In this document: positions 24,066 to 34,400 of the stretch, piece after piece
Position numbering within the stretch: position 1 is the first letter of the stretch
How the letters are laid out: each line of letters opens with the position of its first letter
Origin: an uncultured Oscillospiraceae bacterium
GTDB lineage: Bacteria; Bacillota; Clostridia; Oscillospirales; Ruminococcaceae
Length of the DNA stretch: 64,000 bases
Assembly: GCA_934513685.1 (NCBI GenBank)
Contig: CAKSWY010000011.1
Coordinates: 10,403-74,402, forward strand
Reading direction: 5' to 3'
Notes under the pieces: model-generated
What the model was told of the DNA's origin: nothing
What the model saw: the letters and a program-made list of their open reading frames with translations, nothing else
Databases searched by the model: none
Program-made: the position numbers and the translations under genes

Positions 24066-24851
24066 ATGACCGAACGCATCACAAGCCGTGACAACCCAAA
24101 AATCAAATATGCCTGCAAGCTGGGCCAGAGCACAGCCTTCCGCCGGACCGAACGGTCCTTCCTGGCGGAGGGCTTAAAGCTCTGCCCGGAGCTAGCACGG
24201 GGCTGCCCTATAAAGGTAGTATTCTATACCGAGAAGGCGCTGGAACGCGCCCCGGAGATTCAAACGCTGGGTGGGGAACAGTACCTGATCGAGGAGCATG
24301 TGGCCCAGAAGCTGGCCGGTGTGGACAGCCATCAGGGGCTGTTCTGCATCTTCGGCATGCCGGAAAACGGCGAACAGGCCCTGCACCCGGGCGGGCGCTA
24401 TCTGGCGCTGGAGCGTGTGCAGGACCCCGGCAACGTGGGGGCGCTGGTGCGCTCTGCCGCGGCCTTCGGGTTTGACGCGGTGATCGTGGACCCGGGCTGT
24501 GCCTCGCCCTTCGGCCCCAAGGCCCTGCGGGCCAGCATGGGGGCGGCGGGCCGCCTGCCGGTGGTGGAAAGCCGCTGCCTGCCGGACACGCTGGCCCAGC
24601 TGCACGCCTGGGGCGTGACCAATCTGGCCGCCGCCCTGTACAACAGCCGCCCGCTGCATCAGGTGGACGGCGCCTACCCGAACGGGGTGTGCCTGGTGAT
24701 CGGCAGCGAGGGCCAGGGCCTGACCGACGCGGCCGTGGCCGCCTGCGACGCCGCGGTGCGCATTCCCATCACCGACCGGGTGGAAAGCCTGAACGCCAGC
24801 GTGGCGGGCAGTGTGCTGCTGTGGCATTTCCGCCGCCCGGAGGAAGACTGA
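24066..24851 (+). CDS. SpoU/TrmH-family RNA 2'-O-methyltransferase
   Basis: 261 residues. An N-terminal substrate-binding domain (RFLAEGLK-like RSFLAEGLKLCPEL near 30) is followed by the SPOUT knot: ERVQDPGNVGALVRSA (motif 1, near 118), LVIGSEGQGL (motif 2, near 213) and RIPITDRVESLNASVAGSVLL (motif 3, in part, near 233). Family members methylate a ribose in 23S rRNA or tRNA using S-adenosylmethionine; the exact target is unknown. The ATG at 24066 is used, six bases after GAGAAAGGGG; the GTG at 24060 is too close to that site. dprA starts one base after its stop. Confidence 0.9.
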   Translation: MTERITSRDNPKIKYACKLGQSTAFRRTERSFLAEGLKLCPELARGCPIKVVFYTEKALERAPEIQTLGGEQYLIEEHVAQKLAGVDSHQGLFCIFGMPENGEQALHPGGRYLALERVQDPGNVGALVRSAAAFGFDAVIVDPGCASPFGPKALRASMGAAGRLPVVESRCLPDTLAQLHAWGVTNLAAALYNSRPLHQVDGAYPNGVCLVIGSEGQGLTDAAVAACDAAVRIPITDRVESLNASVAGSVLLWHFRRPEED

Positions 24852-24852
24852 A

Positions 24853-25947
24853 ATGGACGACCGGCTCTACTGGCTGTGGCTGGCGGGGGTGCTGGGCTTT
24901 GCCTCGCCCCAGGCCGGCACCCTGCTGGACCTGTACGGCGACGCCGAGAATCTCTGGCAGGCGCGGGACAGCGAGGACTTTTCCACCCTGCTGGGGGCCA
25001 AACAGCGCCGCCGCATGGAGACGCTGGCCCCGGAACAGTTTGCACCGCAGCTGGAAGCCTGCGATAAGCTGGGGGTGACGGTGCTGCCCTATGGGGACGC
25101 CCGCTATCCGCTGGCCCTGCTGAACCTGCCCGACCCGCCGGTGGTGCTGTACTGCACCGGAGACGCGGACGCACTGACCCGCCGCGCCCGGGTGGGCATG
25201 GTGGGCAGCCGCCGCCCCAGCCCCTATGGGGCCGAGGCAGCCCGCACCCTGGCCGATGGCCTGGCCCGGGCTGAGGTGATCGTGGTGAGCGGCCTGGCCG
25301 ACGGGCTGGACAGCGAGGCCCACAAGGCGGCCCTTGCGGCCGGCGGGGCCACGGTGGGCGTGCTGGGCACGGCCATTGACCAGACCTACCCCGCCGTGAA
25401 CCGCCGCCTGCGGGCGGAGATGGACCGGCAGGGGGCCGTGGTGAGCGAGTACCCGCCGGGTACGGCCTCGTACCGGGATTACTTTTTGCAGCGCAACCGG
25501 CTGATCGCCGCCCTGTCGGACCTGCTGTGCGTGGTGGAAGCCCGCCAGCGCAGCGGCACCATGAGCACCGTGCACCATGCCCAGCGCTACGGCCGCCCGG
25601 TGTACGCGGTGCCCGGCAGCATCTTCAGCCCCATGAGCGAGGGCACCAATGCCCTGATCGCCCAGGGGCAGGCTGCCCCGGCCCTCAGCGCCGACGGCCT
25701 GCTGAAGGCACTGGGCCTTCCAACCCGGAGCGAACCGGAGAATGCACCCGCCGGTACGGCCGCGCCCGCCCCGTTGCTGGCGGAGGATGCGGCCCTGCTG
25801 GAGCACATCGGCGCACGGCCGGTGGCCTTTGAGCGGCTGTGTGCCGAATCGGGCCTGGGCGTGGGCGAGCTGCTGGCCGGTTTGACCCGGCTGGAGCTGG
25901 CCGGGCAGATCACGGCCTTGGCTGGCCGCCGCTACCAGAGGCGGTAA
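24853..25947 (+). CDS. dprA: DNA-processing protein DprA
   Basis: 364 residues. A helix-hairpin-like N-terminal part (1-90) is followed by the Rossmann-like DprA core with VGSRRPSPYG near 117, VVSGLADGLDSEAHKAAL near 147, GTAIDQTYPAVNRRL, and PGTASYRDYFLQRNRLIAALSD (in part), and by a C-terminal winged-helix-like tail (about 305-360). DprA binds incoming single-stranded DNA and loads RecA during natural transformation. It does not by itself prove competence, since it is widespread. The start at 24853 is chosen from GGAGG just upstream and from family alignment; the open frame extends a little further 5'. Confidence 0.95.
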   Translation: MDDRLYWLWLAGVLGFASPQAGTLLDLYGDAENLWQARDSEDFSTLLGAKQRRRMETLAPEQFAPQLEACDKLGVTVLPYGDARYPLALLNLPDPPVVLYCTGDADALTRRARVGMVGSRRPSPYGAEAARTLADGLARAEVIVVSGLADGLDSEAHKAALAAGGATVGVLGTAIDQTYPAVNRRLRAEMDRQGAVVSEYPPGTASYRDYFLQRNRLIAALSDLLCVVEARQRSGTMSTVHHAQRYGRPVYAVPGSIFSPMSEGTNALIAQGQAAPALSADGLLKALGLPTRSEPENAPAGTAAPAPLLAEDAALLEHIGARPVAFERLCAESGLGVGELLAGLTRLELAGQITALAGRRYQRR

Positions 25948-26220
25948 CAAATTTTGAAATTGAACGGCCCCGTTTTTCGTTGTGAAAACAGGGGCAGCGG
26001 GCTGCGGCGGCCCAAAACCGGCCGCGGTCCCTTCTGTAGCTTTTCCGCAGGGGGGAGAACACCGGCACAGCAAAACGTCCCGGAATCCCTCCCGCCTGCG
26101 TATGAATAAACGAACCCTCTGTTTTGCTGCACGCGGCAAAGCGGCCGACGCAGGCCGAAGCGTGCAGGCAGAATTTCGGCGCGGCGGCAGCCCTGCCGGA
26201 AGAAAAGGAGAAGAAGCACC
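25948..26220. other. Intergenic gap between dprA and topA
   Basis: I see no gene. A hairpin GCCCC-GTTTT/AAAAC-A-GGGGC lies near 25967-25996 but has no T-run. No clear sigma-A promoter for topA can be picked out; the only firm element is the GAAAAGGAGAAG ribosome site right before topA. Confidence 0.5.
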
Positions 26221-28317
26221 ATGGCAAAGCTCGTAATTGTGGAGTCGCCTGCCAAGGCAAAGACCATTCGGAAATATCTGGGCGATGGCTATGAGGTCAC
26301 CGCCTCCATGGGCCACATCCGGGACCTGCCCGCCAGCCAGCTGGGCATTGATGTGGACCACGACTACGCCCCCCAGTATATCAGCATCAAGGGCAAGGAA
26401 AAGCTCATCAAAGAGCTGAAGAGCGCCGCCAAAAAGTCGGACGGCGTGCTGCTGGCCACTGACCCGGACCGAGAAGGCGAAGCCATCAGCTGGCACCTGG
26501 CCAACATTCTGGGGCTGGACCCCGCCGCCCCCAACCGCGTGACCTTTGACGAGATCACCAAAAAGGGCGTGAGCGAGGGCATGGCCCATCCCCGCGCCAT
26601 TGACATGAACCTGTTCAACGCCCAGCAGGCCCGCCGCATTCTGGACCGGCTGGTGGGCTACAAGCTGTCGCCCTTCCTGTGGCGCAAGGTGCGGCGCGGG
26701 CTTTCGGCCGGCCGCGTGCAGAGCGTGGCCGTGCGGCTGATCGTGGACCGGGAGAAGGAGATCGAGGCCTTTAAGCCCGAGGAATACTGGAACCTGGACG
26801 CCCTGCTCAGCCCTCCGGGCAGCCAGAAGAAGTTCACGGCCCGGCTCACCGGCACCGCCGACGGCAAAAAGCTGGCGGTGACCACCGGCGAGCAGGCCCA
26901 TGCCATTGAGGAAGCCCTCAAGGGCCAGGACTATCAGGTGACCGAACTGAAAAAGGGCAAGCGGAAGAAGACCCCCGCGGCCCCGTTCATCACCTCCACC
27001 CTGCAGCAGGAGGCCAGCCGCCGCCTGAACTTCACCGCCACCCGCACCATGCGGGCTGCCCAGACCCTGTACGAAGGCGTGGACATTGCGGGCCGCGGCA
27101 CCCTGGGCCTGATCACCTATATGCGTACCGACAGCCTGCGCGTGTCGGATGAGGCCGTGGCGGGCGCGAAGGACTACATCACCGGCGCTTACGGCGAGCG
27201 GTATGCGTGCGGCTACAAACGCACCTACAAGTCCCGCAGTGTGACGGCCGCCCAGGACGCCCACGAGGCCATTCGCCCCAGCGTGCCCAGCCTGACCCCC
27301 GATGAGGTGGAAAAGAGCATCAGCGGCGACATTGCCAAGCTGTATCGCCTGATCTGGAGCCGCTTCATCGCCAGCCAGATGGCCGACTGCGAGCAGGACA
27401 CCGTGTCCGTGGGTGTGACCGCGGGCAATTACCTGTTCCGGGCCAGCGGCTATGTGGTCACCTTTGACGGCTTCACCGCCCTGTACGAAGAGGCCACCGA
27501 CGAGAAGGAGAAGAAGGAGACCGCGCTGCCCCCGCTGGAGCAGGGCCAGACCCTGAAACTGCGGGAGCTGAAGAGCGAGCAGAAGTTCACCCAGCCCCCC
27601 GCCCGCTACACCGAGGCTACCCTCATCCGCAGCCTGGAAGAAAACGGCATCGGCCGCCCCTCCACCTACGCGCCCATCATCACCACCATCATTGACCGCG
27701 GCTATGTGGAGCGGGACGCCAAGCGCCTGAAGCCCACGCTGCTGGGCCGCACCATCAACGAGCTGATGATGGAGCAGTTCCCGAACATCGTGGACGTGAC
27801 CTTCTCGGCCGGGATGGAGAAGAAGCTGGATAAGGTGGAGAGCGGCCAGGAGGACTGGCACACCACCATTGACACCTTCTACAAGGGCTTTGAGAAAGAG
27901 CTGGAGACCGCCGAGAAGAACATGGAGGGCAAGAAGATCAAGGTGCCCGATGAGGAGACCGACGAGATCTGCGAGAAGTGCGGCCGCCACATGGTCATCA
28001 AGATGGGCCGGTACGGCAAGTTCCTGGCCTGCCCGGGCTTCCCGGAATGCACCAACACCAAGCGCCTTGTGAAGGACACCGGCGGCAAGTGCCCCAAGTG
28101 CGGCGGCCGGATGCTGCTGCGCCGCTCGGCCAAAGGCCGGGTGTACTACGGCTGCGAGAATTATCCCAACTGCGACTTTATGACCTGGGACGAGCCGGTG
28201 CCGACCACCTGCGACAAGTGCGGCGCAACGCTGTTCCGCAAGGGCGGCAAACTGTACTGCGCCAAAGAAGGCTGCGATTTTGAAAAACCGTATGTGAAAG
28301 GGCAGACCAATGAGTGA
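26221..28317 (+). CDS. topA: DNA topoisomerase I
   Basis: 698 residues. The Toprim domain starts with LVIVESPAKAKTI (E8) and has DPDREGEA at 81-88. The active-site tyrosine is Y300 in LITYMRTDSLR. Three C-terminal four-cysteine zinc modules follow (CEKC...C...C near 582; CPKC near 623; CDKC near 663), the usual type IA arrangement. It relaxes negative supercoils and is essential. It overlaps trmFO by 8 bases. It is the first gene of the long plus-strand housekeeping run to leuS. Confidence 0.98.
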   Translation: MAKLVIVESPAKAKTIRKYLGDGYEVTASMGHIRDLPASQLGIDVDHDYAPQYISIKGKEKLIKELKSAAKKSDGVLLATDPDREGEAISWHLANILGLDPAAPNRVTFDEITKKGVSEGMAHPRAIDMNLFNAQQARRILDRLVGYKLSPFLWRKVRRGLSAGRVQSVAVRLIVDREKEIEAFKPEEYWNLDALLSPPGSQKKFTARLTGTADGKKLAVTTGEQAHAIEEALKGQDYQVTELKKGKRKKTPAAPFITSTLQQEASRRLNFTATRTMRAAQTLYEGVDIAGRGTLGLITYMRTDSLRVSDEAVAGAKDYITGAYGERYACGYKRTYKSRSVTAAQDAHEAIRPSVPSLTPDEVEKSISGDIAKLYRLIWSRFIASQMADCEQDTVSVGVTAGNYLFRASGYVVTFDGFTALYEEATDEKEKKETALPPLEQGQTLKLRELKSEQKFTQPPARYTEATLIRSLEENGIGRPSTYAPIITTIIDRGYVERDAKRLKPTLLGRTINELMMEQFPNIVDVTFSAGMEKKLDKVESGQEDWHTTIDTFYKGFEKELETAEKNMEGKKIKVPDEETDEICEKCGRHMVIKMGRYGKFLACPGFPECTNTKRLVKDTGGKCPKCGGRMLLRRSAKGRVYYGCENYPNCDFMTWDEPVPTTCDKCGATLFRKGGKLYCAKEGCDFEKPYVKGQTNE

Positions 28318-29623
28318 GATCAAGATCCTGGGGGCAGGCCTGGCCGGGTGCGAGGCCGCCCTGTGGCTGGCAAATCAGGGGGTGCAGGTGCATCTGTATG
28401 AGCAGAAGCCCCTGCACTTCAGCCCGGCCCACCAGAAAGAAGGCTTTGCAGAGCTGATCTGCTCCAACAGCCTGAAGGCGGAGAGGCTGGATTCTGCCTC
28501 CGGTCTGCTGAAGGAAGAGATGCGGCTGATGGGCTCCAGCCTTCTGGGCTGTGCGGAAAAGACCCGGGTGGCCGCCGGCGGCGCGCTGGCGGTGGACCGG
28601 GACGCCTTTTCTCAGGAAGTGACCCAGCTGGTGGAGAACCACCCCAACATCACCCTGCACCGCCAGCGGGTGGAGCAGATCGACGAGCGCGCCCCGGTGC
28701 TGGTGGCCACCGGCCCCCTGACCGACGGCCCTCTGGCGGCGGACATTCAGCGGCTCATCGGCGGGCAGAGCCTGTCGTTCTATGACGCGGCCGCCCCCAT
28801 CGTCACCGCTGAAAGCCTGGACATGGAAAAGGTGTTCGCCGCCAGCCGCTACGGCCGGGGCGAGGCCGACTACCTGAACTGCCCCTTCAACAAGGCGGAG
28901 TACGAGGCCTTTTACGAGGCACTCTCCACCGCCGAGCGGGCACCCCTGCACGACTTTGATGCCGACGGCAACCTGACGGTGTACGAGGGCTGTATGCCCA
29001 TTGAGGTGATGGCCGGCCGCGGGCCGGACACCATGCGCTTCGGCCCCCTGCGGCCGGTGGGCCTGACCGACCCCCGCACCGGCCACCGGCCCTGGGCCAA
29101 TGTGCAGCTGCGCAGTGAGAACCGCCAGAACACCATGTACAATCTGGTGGGCTTCCAGACCAACCTGAAATTCGGCGAACAGAAGCGGGTGTTCAGCCTG
29201 ATTCCCGGCCTGGAGCACGCTGAGTTTGTGCGCTACGGCGTGATGCACCGCAACACCTTCCTGAACAGCCCCAAGCTCATGGCCGAAAATCTGGCCCTGA
29301 AGGCCCACCCCAACGTGTGGTTCGCCGGGCAGATCACCGGCTTTGAGGGCTATATGGAATCGGCGGCCTGCGGCCTGCTGGCGGCCCGGAGCATTCTGGC
29401 GGCGCTGGAGGGCAGGACCATGACCCCGCCCCCGGCCGACACCATGTGCGGCGCACTCATCCGCTACATCACCAGCGAGAATAAGGATTTTCAGCCGATG
29501 GGCTCCAACATGGGCATTCTGCCCCCGCTGGAAACCCACATCCGGGATAAGCGCGAGCGCTATGCCGCCCTGGCCGAACGGGCCGTGGCCGACATGAAGG
29601 CCTGGCTGGAAGCACAGCAGTAA
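28310..29623 (+). CDS. trmFO: Methylenetetrahydrofolate-tRNA-(uracil-5-)-methyltransferase
   Basis: 437 residues. A FAD-binding motif LGAGLAGCEAALWLA opens the protein, then ELICSNSLKAE (the conserved Cys near 51), YLNCPFNKAEYEAFY near 185, PIEVMAGRG near 230 and the GYMESAACGLLAA end motif. It makes 5-methyluridine at tRNA position 54 with folate and FADH2, replacing TrmA in many Gram-positives. It begins within the last codons of topA (ATGAGTGA), a pairing common in Firmicutes. Confidence 0.97.
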   Translation: MSEIKILGAGLAGCEAALWLANQGVQVHLYEQKPLHFSPAHQKEGFAELICSNSLKAERLDSASGLLKEEMRLMGSSLLGCAEKTRVAAGGALAVDRDAFSQEVTQLVENHPNITLHRQRVEQIDERAPVLVATGPLTDGPLAADIQRLIGGQSLSFYDAAAPIVTAESLDMEKVFAASRYGRGEADYLNCPFNKAEYEAFYEALSTAERAPLHDFDADGNLTVYEGCMPIEVMAGRGPDTMRFGPLRPVGLTDPRTGHRPWANVQLRSENRQNTMYNLVGFQTNLKFGEQKRVFSLIPGLEHAEFVRYGVMHRNTFLNSPKLMAENLALKAHPNVWFAGQITGFEGYMESAACGLLAARSILAALEGRTMTPPPADTMCGALIRYITSENKDFQPMGSNMGILPPLETHIRDKRERYAALAERAVADMKAWLEAQQ

Positions 29624-29688
29624 ACACGGCGCATCTTCCTTCTTAAAAGAAAGGCGCGAAGCAAAACCAAATGCACAGGAGGACAAGC

Positions 29689-30717
29689 ATGAAGATCATT
29701 CTGGACGCCATGGGCGGCGACAATGCCCCCGACGAGATCGTAAAAGGCGCGGCGCAGGCCGTGGCCGAAAACCGGGACAACCTGACGCTTGTTCTGGTGG
29801 GCAATGAGGAGGCCATCCGGGCCAGCGCCGCCAAGCAGAACATCCAGCTGGACGAGCGCTATGAAATCGTGAACACGACCCAGACCATTGAGATGTGCGA
29901 TGAGCCGGCCAAGGCCATCCGCTCCAAGAAGGATTCCAGCATGGTGGTGGGCCTGCGGATGCTGGCCGAGGGCAAGGGCGACGCCTTTGTTTCCGCCGGC
30001 AGCACCGGCGCGCTGCACGTGGGCGCAAGCCTCATCGTGCGCACCATCAAAGGCGTGAAGCGCCCGGCTCTGGCCACGGTCATCCCCGGCGGCAAAAAGC
30101 CCTACCTGCTGATGGACTGCGGCGCGAATGTGGAGTGCCGCGCCCCCATGATGCACGCCTTCGGCGTGATGGGCTCTGCCTACATGAACAAGGTGATGGG
30201 CATTGCCGTGCCGGATGTGGCGCTGGTGAACAACGGCGCTGAGGAGAGCAAGGGCACACCTCTTTATAAGGAAGCCCACCAGCTGCTGAAGGCCGACCCG
30301 AACCTGCACTTCATCGGCAACATTGAGCCGCGGGACGTGCCCGACGGCAACGCCGACGTGGTGGTGTGCGACGGCTTCACCGGCAACGTGATCCTGAAGC
30401 TCACCGAGGGCCTGGCCAAAACGCTGCTGGGCATGGTGAAAGAAGTGTTCCTGAAGGGGCTGACCACCAAGCTGGCCTACCTGATGGTGAAGGACGGTTT
30501 CAAGGACGTGAAGAAGAAGATGGACAGCGAGGAGTACGGCGGCGCACCCCTGCTGGGCACCGCCCGGCCGGTGATCAAGGCCCACGGCTCTTCCAAGGCC
30601 AAGGCCATCAAGAACGCCATCCGGCAGGCCCGCCTGTGCGTGGAGAGCGATCTGGTAGGCACCATGACCGAGGCCCTGGCCGCGCTGGAACAGCCCAAAC
30701 CGGAAGAAAACGCATAA
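29689..30717 (+). CDS. plsX: Phosphate acyltransferase PlsX
   Basis: 342 residues starting MKIILDAMGGDNAP, the PlsX signature, with GSTGALHVGA near 110 and DGFTGNVILKLTEGLAK (in part) near 228. It forms acyl-phosphate from acyl-ACP for PlsY in phospholipid synthesis, at the membrane surface. The ATG at 29689 is chosen over the one at 29671 because ACAGGAGGA lies between them at the right distance. The usual acpP neighbour between plsX and rnc is missing here. Confidence 0.97.
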   Translation: MKIILDAMGGDNAPDEIVKGAAQAVAENRDNLTLVLVGNEEAIRASAAKQNIQLDERYEIVNTTQTIEMCDEPAKAIRSKKDSSMVVGLRMLAEGKGDAFVSAGSTGALHVGASLIVRTIKGVKRPALATVIPGGKKPYLLMDCGANVECRAPMMHAFGVMGSAYMNKVMGIAVPDVALVNNGAEESKGTPLYKEAHQLLKADPNLHFIGNIEPRDVPDGNADVVVCDGFTGNVILKLTEGLAKTLLGMVKEVFLKGLTTKLAYLMVKDGFKDVKKKMDSEEYGGAPLLGTARPVIKAHGSSKAKAIKNAIRQARLCVESDLVGTMTEALAALEQPKPEENA

Positions 30718-30746
30718 GCCGTTGGACATAAGGAGAATGAACCTCT

Positions 30747-31469
30747 ATGAAAGAACATGAACGGGAGCATGAGCTGGAGCGGATCATCGGCTACAAGTTC
30801 CACAACATCGACCTGCTGACCATTGCCCTGACCCATACCAGTTATGCCAACGAGAGCAAGGAGAAGGTCCACCACAACGAGCGGCTGGAGTTTCTGGGCG
30901 ACAGCGTGCTGTCTGTCGTGACGGCGGACTATCTGTTCCACGCCTGGAAGGACCGGCCCGAGGGCGATTTGAGCCGCACCCGCGCCAGTCTGGTGAGCGA
31001 GGGCGCGCTGTTCCAGTTTGCGCAGGAGATCGAGCTGGGCAGCTACCTGCGGCTGGGCCGCGGTGAGGACCTGAACGGCGGCCGCAACCGGCCCAGCGTG
31101 GTGTCGGATGCCTTCGAGGCAGTCATCGCCGCGCTGTATCTGGACGGCGGCATTGAGGTGGCCCGGCGGTTCATTCTGCCCTTCATCACCGAGGGCAAAA
31201 CCGCCGAGGGCGACTACAAGACCCGCCTGCAGGAGGTGGTGCAGCAGAACCCTGAGGAGCACCTGCACTACGAGCTGGAGGAGGAGAGCGGCCCCGACCA
31301 CGACAAGCACTTTGTGGTGGCGGTTTACCTGAACTCCAACTGCATCGGCCGCGGCCATGGCCATTCCAAGAAAATGGCGGAGCAGCACGCGGCCCGGGAA
31401 GCTCTGGCGCTGATGGGCCTGAAAGACCTGCAGCCCCAGACCCCTGCCACCGAGGCAAAGCAGAAGTGA
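30747..31469 (+). CDS. rnc: Ribonuclease III
   Basis: 240 residues. The endonuclease domain has the signature HNERLEFLGDSVLSVV at about 45-60 and a second acidic site in VVSDAFEAVIAALYLDGG near 118-135. The C-terminal double-stranded RNA-binding domain runs from about 155 (DYKTRLQEVVQQ) to AEQHAAREAL near 220. It cuts double-stranded RNA in rRNA processing and mRNA turnover. It lies 29 bases after plsX, with AAGGAG upstream, and 28 bases before smc, in the typical rnc-smc-ftsY order. Confidence 0.98.
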   Translation: MKEHEREHELERIIGYKFHNIDLLTIALTHTSYANESKEKVHHNERLEFLGDSVLSVVTADYLFHAWKDRPEGDLSRTRASLVSEGALFQFAQEIELGSYLRLGRGEDLNGGRNRPSVVSDAFEAVIAALYLDGGIEVARRFILPFITEGKTAEGDYKTRLQEVVQQNPEEHLHYELEEESGPDHDKHFVVAVYLNSNCIGRGHGHSKKMAEQHAAREALALMGLKDLQPQTPATEAKQK

Positions 31470-31497
31470 CCGGCAGACGCGTTCCCGGAGGGGAAGA

Positions 31498-34400
31498 ATG
31501 AGACTGAAAGAACTGGACATTCAGGGATTCAAAAGCTTCCCTGACCGAACCAAGATCACCATTGGGCCGGGCATTACCGCCGTGGTGGGGCCAAACGGCT
31601 CCGGCAAAAGCAACATCTCCGATGCCATCCGCTGGGTGCTGGGCGAAACCAGCTCCAAACAGCTGCGCGGCGCGGGCAAGATGGAGGACGTGGTGTTCGG
31701 CGGCACCCAGCTGCGCGGGGCCATGGGCTATGCCAGCGTGGTGCTCACCGTGAGCAACGAGGACCGGCGCATTGACGTGGACGCGGACGAGGTGGCCATC
31801 GGCCGGCGGTACTACCGCTCCGGCGAGAGCGAGTACACCATCAACGGCCAGAGCGTGCGCCTGAAGGACATCTACGAGCTGTTTCTGGATACGGGCCTCG
31901 GCCGGGACGGCTACTCCATCATCGGCCAGGGCCGCATTGCCGAGATCGTGGGCGCCAAAAGCGGCGAGCGCCGGGAAATCTTTGAAGAGGCCTCTGGCAT
32001 TGCAAAATACCGCTACCGCAAAAACGAGGCCCAGCGCCGGTTGGCGGCAACGGAAGAAAATCTGGTGCGCCTGCGGGACATTCTGGGCGAGAAGGAGAGC
32101 CGCATCGGCCCTCTGGAAGCGGAGAGCAAAAAGGCCGAGCAGTTTCTGGCTCTGGCGGCCCACCGCAAAGAGCTGGAAGTGACCCTGTGGGTGGACGGCA
32201 TCCGTCAGGCCCGCGAGACCGTGCGCAGCCAGCAGCGCAGTTTTGAGACGGCCCAGGCCGATTACGACCGGCAGACCGCCCAGATCGAGCAGCTGGATGC
32301 CGCCGCCGAGGAGATCCGCGCCCAGGTGCAGGCACAGATCCTGGCCATTGAGCGGGCGAACGGAGACATTCGGCGCATTACCGAAGAACAGGCGGGCAGC
32401 GAAAGCCGCATTGCGGTGCTGAACAACGACATCGCCCACAACGAGGCGGGCATTGCCGCCCGGCGGGAGGAGATCCGCCAGAGCGAGGAGGGCCAGGAGG
32501 CCCTGCTGGCGGAGATCGCCGAGGACAAGGCCCAGCTGGCCAAGCGGCAGGACGAGACCCGGCGGCTGGACGGTGAGGTCCGGCGGCTGGAGGCCCGGCT
32601 GGAGGAGATCCAGCACCAGAGCATGAGCACCGGCGAGCGCAAAGGGCAGGTGACGGCTCGGCTGGCCGAATTGACCGACCGGCAGACCGCCAGCCGGGTG
32701 GCCCGCGCCGCCGCCGAAAGCGCCGGTGAGGCCGCTGTGCAGCGCCAGCAGACCGCCCAGACGGAACAGGAAAGCGCGGCCGAGAACGCGCAGACCCAGG
32801 CCAAAGAGCTGGCCGAGACGAAGGACTATCTGGCCGGAGTGCAGGAACAGCTGGACAAGCTGGAAAACGTGCAGAAGGGCCTGAAGCTGAAGCTGCAGGG
32901 CCGTCAGGCCCAGCTGGAGACCGCTGACGCGGTCGAGCAGAAGGCCAGCCGGGAGCTGGAAGCGGCCCGCCAGCGGCTGGGCCTGCTGCAGGATCTGGAG
33001 CGGAACATGGAGGGCTATCAGTACAGCGTAAAAACTGTGATGAAGGCCGCCCAGAACCGCCGCCTGCGGGGCATTGTAGGCCCGGTGGGCACCCTGCTTC
33101 GGGTGCAGAAGGGTTGCGAGGCAGCCATTGAAACGGCACTGGGGGCCGCTGCCCAGAATCTGGTGGTGGACGGCGAGGCCAGCGCCAAGGCAGCCATTGC
33201 CTTCCTGAAGCAGGAGAAAGCAGGCCGCGCCACCTTCCTGCCGCTGGATACGGTGCAGCCCAGCCACCTGGATGCCAGCCGCCTGCCGGAGGGTGCCCGG
33301 GTGGCGTCCAGCCTGGTGGAATACGACCTGCGCTATGAAAATGTGGTGTCGAACCTGCTGGGGCGCATTCTGGTGGTGGAAGACCTGGACGATGCCAGCC
33401 GGGTGGCCCGCCAGATGGGCTACCGCAACCGCATTGTGACGCTGGACGGCCAGATCATCAACGCGGGCGGCAGCTTCACCGGCGGCAGCCTGTCCCGTTC
33501 GGCCGGGCTGTTCAGCCGCCGGCAGGAGATCGAGGAGCTGAAGAAAAAGACCGCCGCGCTGGAAAGGAAGCTGGACGAAGCCCAGCAGGCCACCGACCGG
33601 TGGAAGGATGAGGTGGACGGGCTGAATGCCCAGCTCACCGCATCGTCCAGCGAGGCCGTGGTGGCCGGCGGGGATAAGATCCGCGCCGAGATGGAGGTGC
33701 GCCGGCTGGAGGCCGCCCGGGCGCAGGCCGAGGAGAGCGCCGCCCAGCTGGAAAAGGAGCTGGCCGGTCTGGCCCTTCAGCTGGAAGAGAGCCGCCGGGC
33801 CGCCGATGAGGCGCTGGCCGAGGAAAACCGGCTGGCGGACGAGATCGGCGAGCTGGAGCGGGAGCTGGAAGAGCTGAGCGGCAGCGATGATGCCTTTCTG
33901 GAGACCCGGGCCCGCCTGTCGGAGGAGCTGGGCGACCAGCGGCTGGCCCGGCTGGCGGCCGCAAAGGACGCCGAGCGGCTGGAAGAGGCCATTCGGACGC
34001 TGCAGGGCCGCACCGGCGAGAGCGGCCAGCACCGCCGGGAGCTGGAGCAGGGCATTGCCGACCTGACCGCCCTGAACGAGGAAAACAGGAAGAAGATCGA
34101 GCAGATTCGGGACGAAAAGGCCGAGAGCACGAAGCGTATTGAGGCGCTGGAAGCCGAGATCGCCGCGGCCACCCGCCGCCGCCTGGAGGCGGAGGGCAAA
34201 AGCACCGAGCAGAACCAGCAGGTGCGCGCCCTGAGCGAAGAGCGGGAGCGCATGAGCGGCGAAATGGCCCGCCTTGCCGAGCGCAAGGCCGCTGCGGAGA
34301 CTGAATATGACCAGACGGTGGCCAAGCTGTGGGAGGAGTACCAGCTCACCCCCGGCGACGCGGCCGGCCTGTGTGTGGAGTTTGACAGCGCGGCCGAGCT

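Noticed and set aside
24202..24232. Internal promoter in the SpoU-family methyltransferase gene
   Set aside because: TATAAA and TATACC occur with ATA and GTA codons, but no -35 box is found at 16-19 bases for either.
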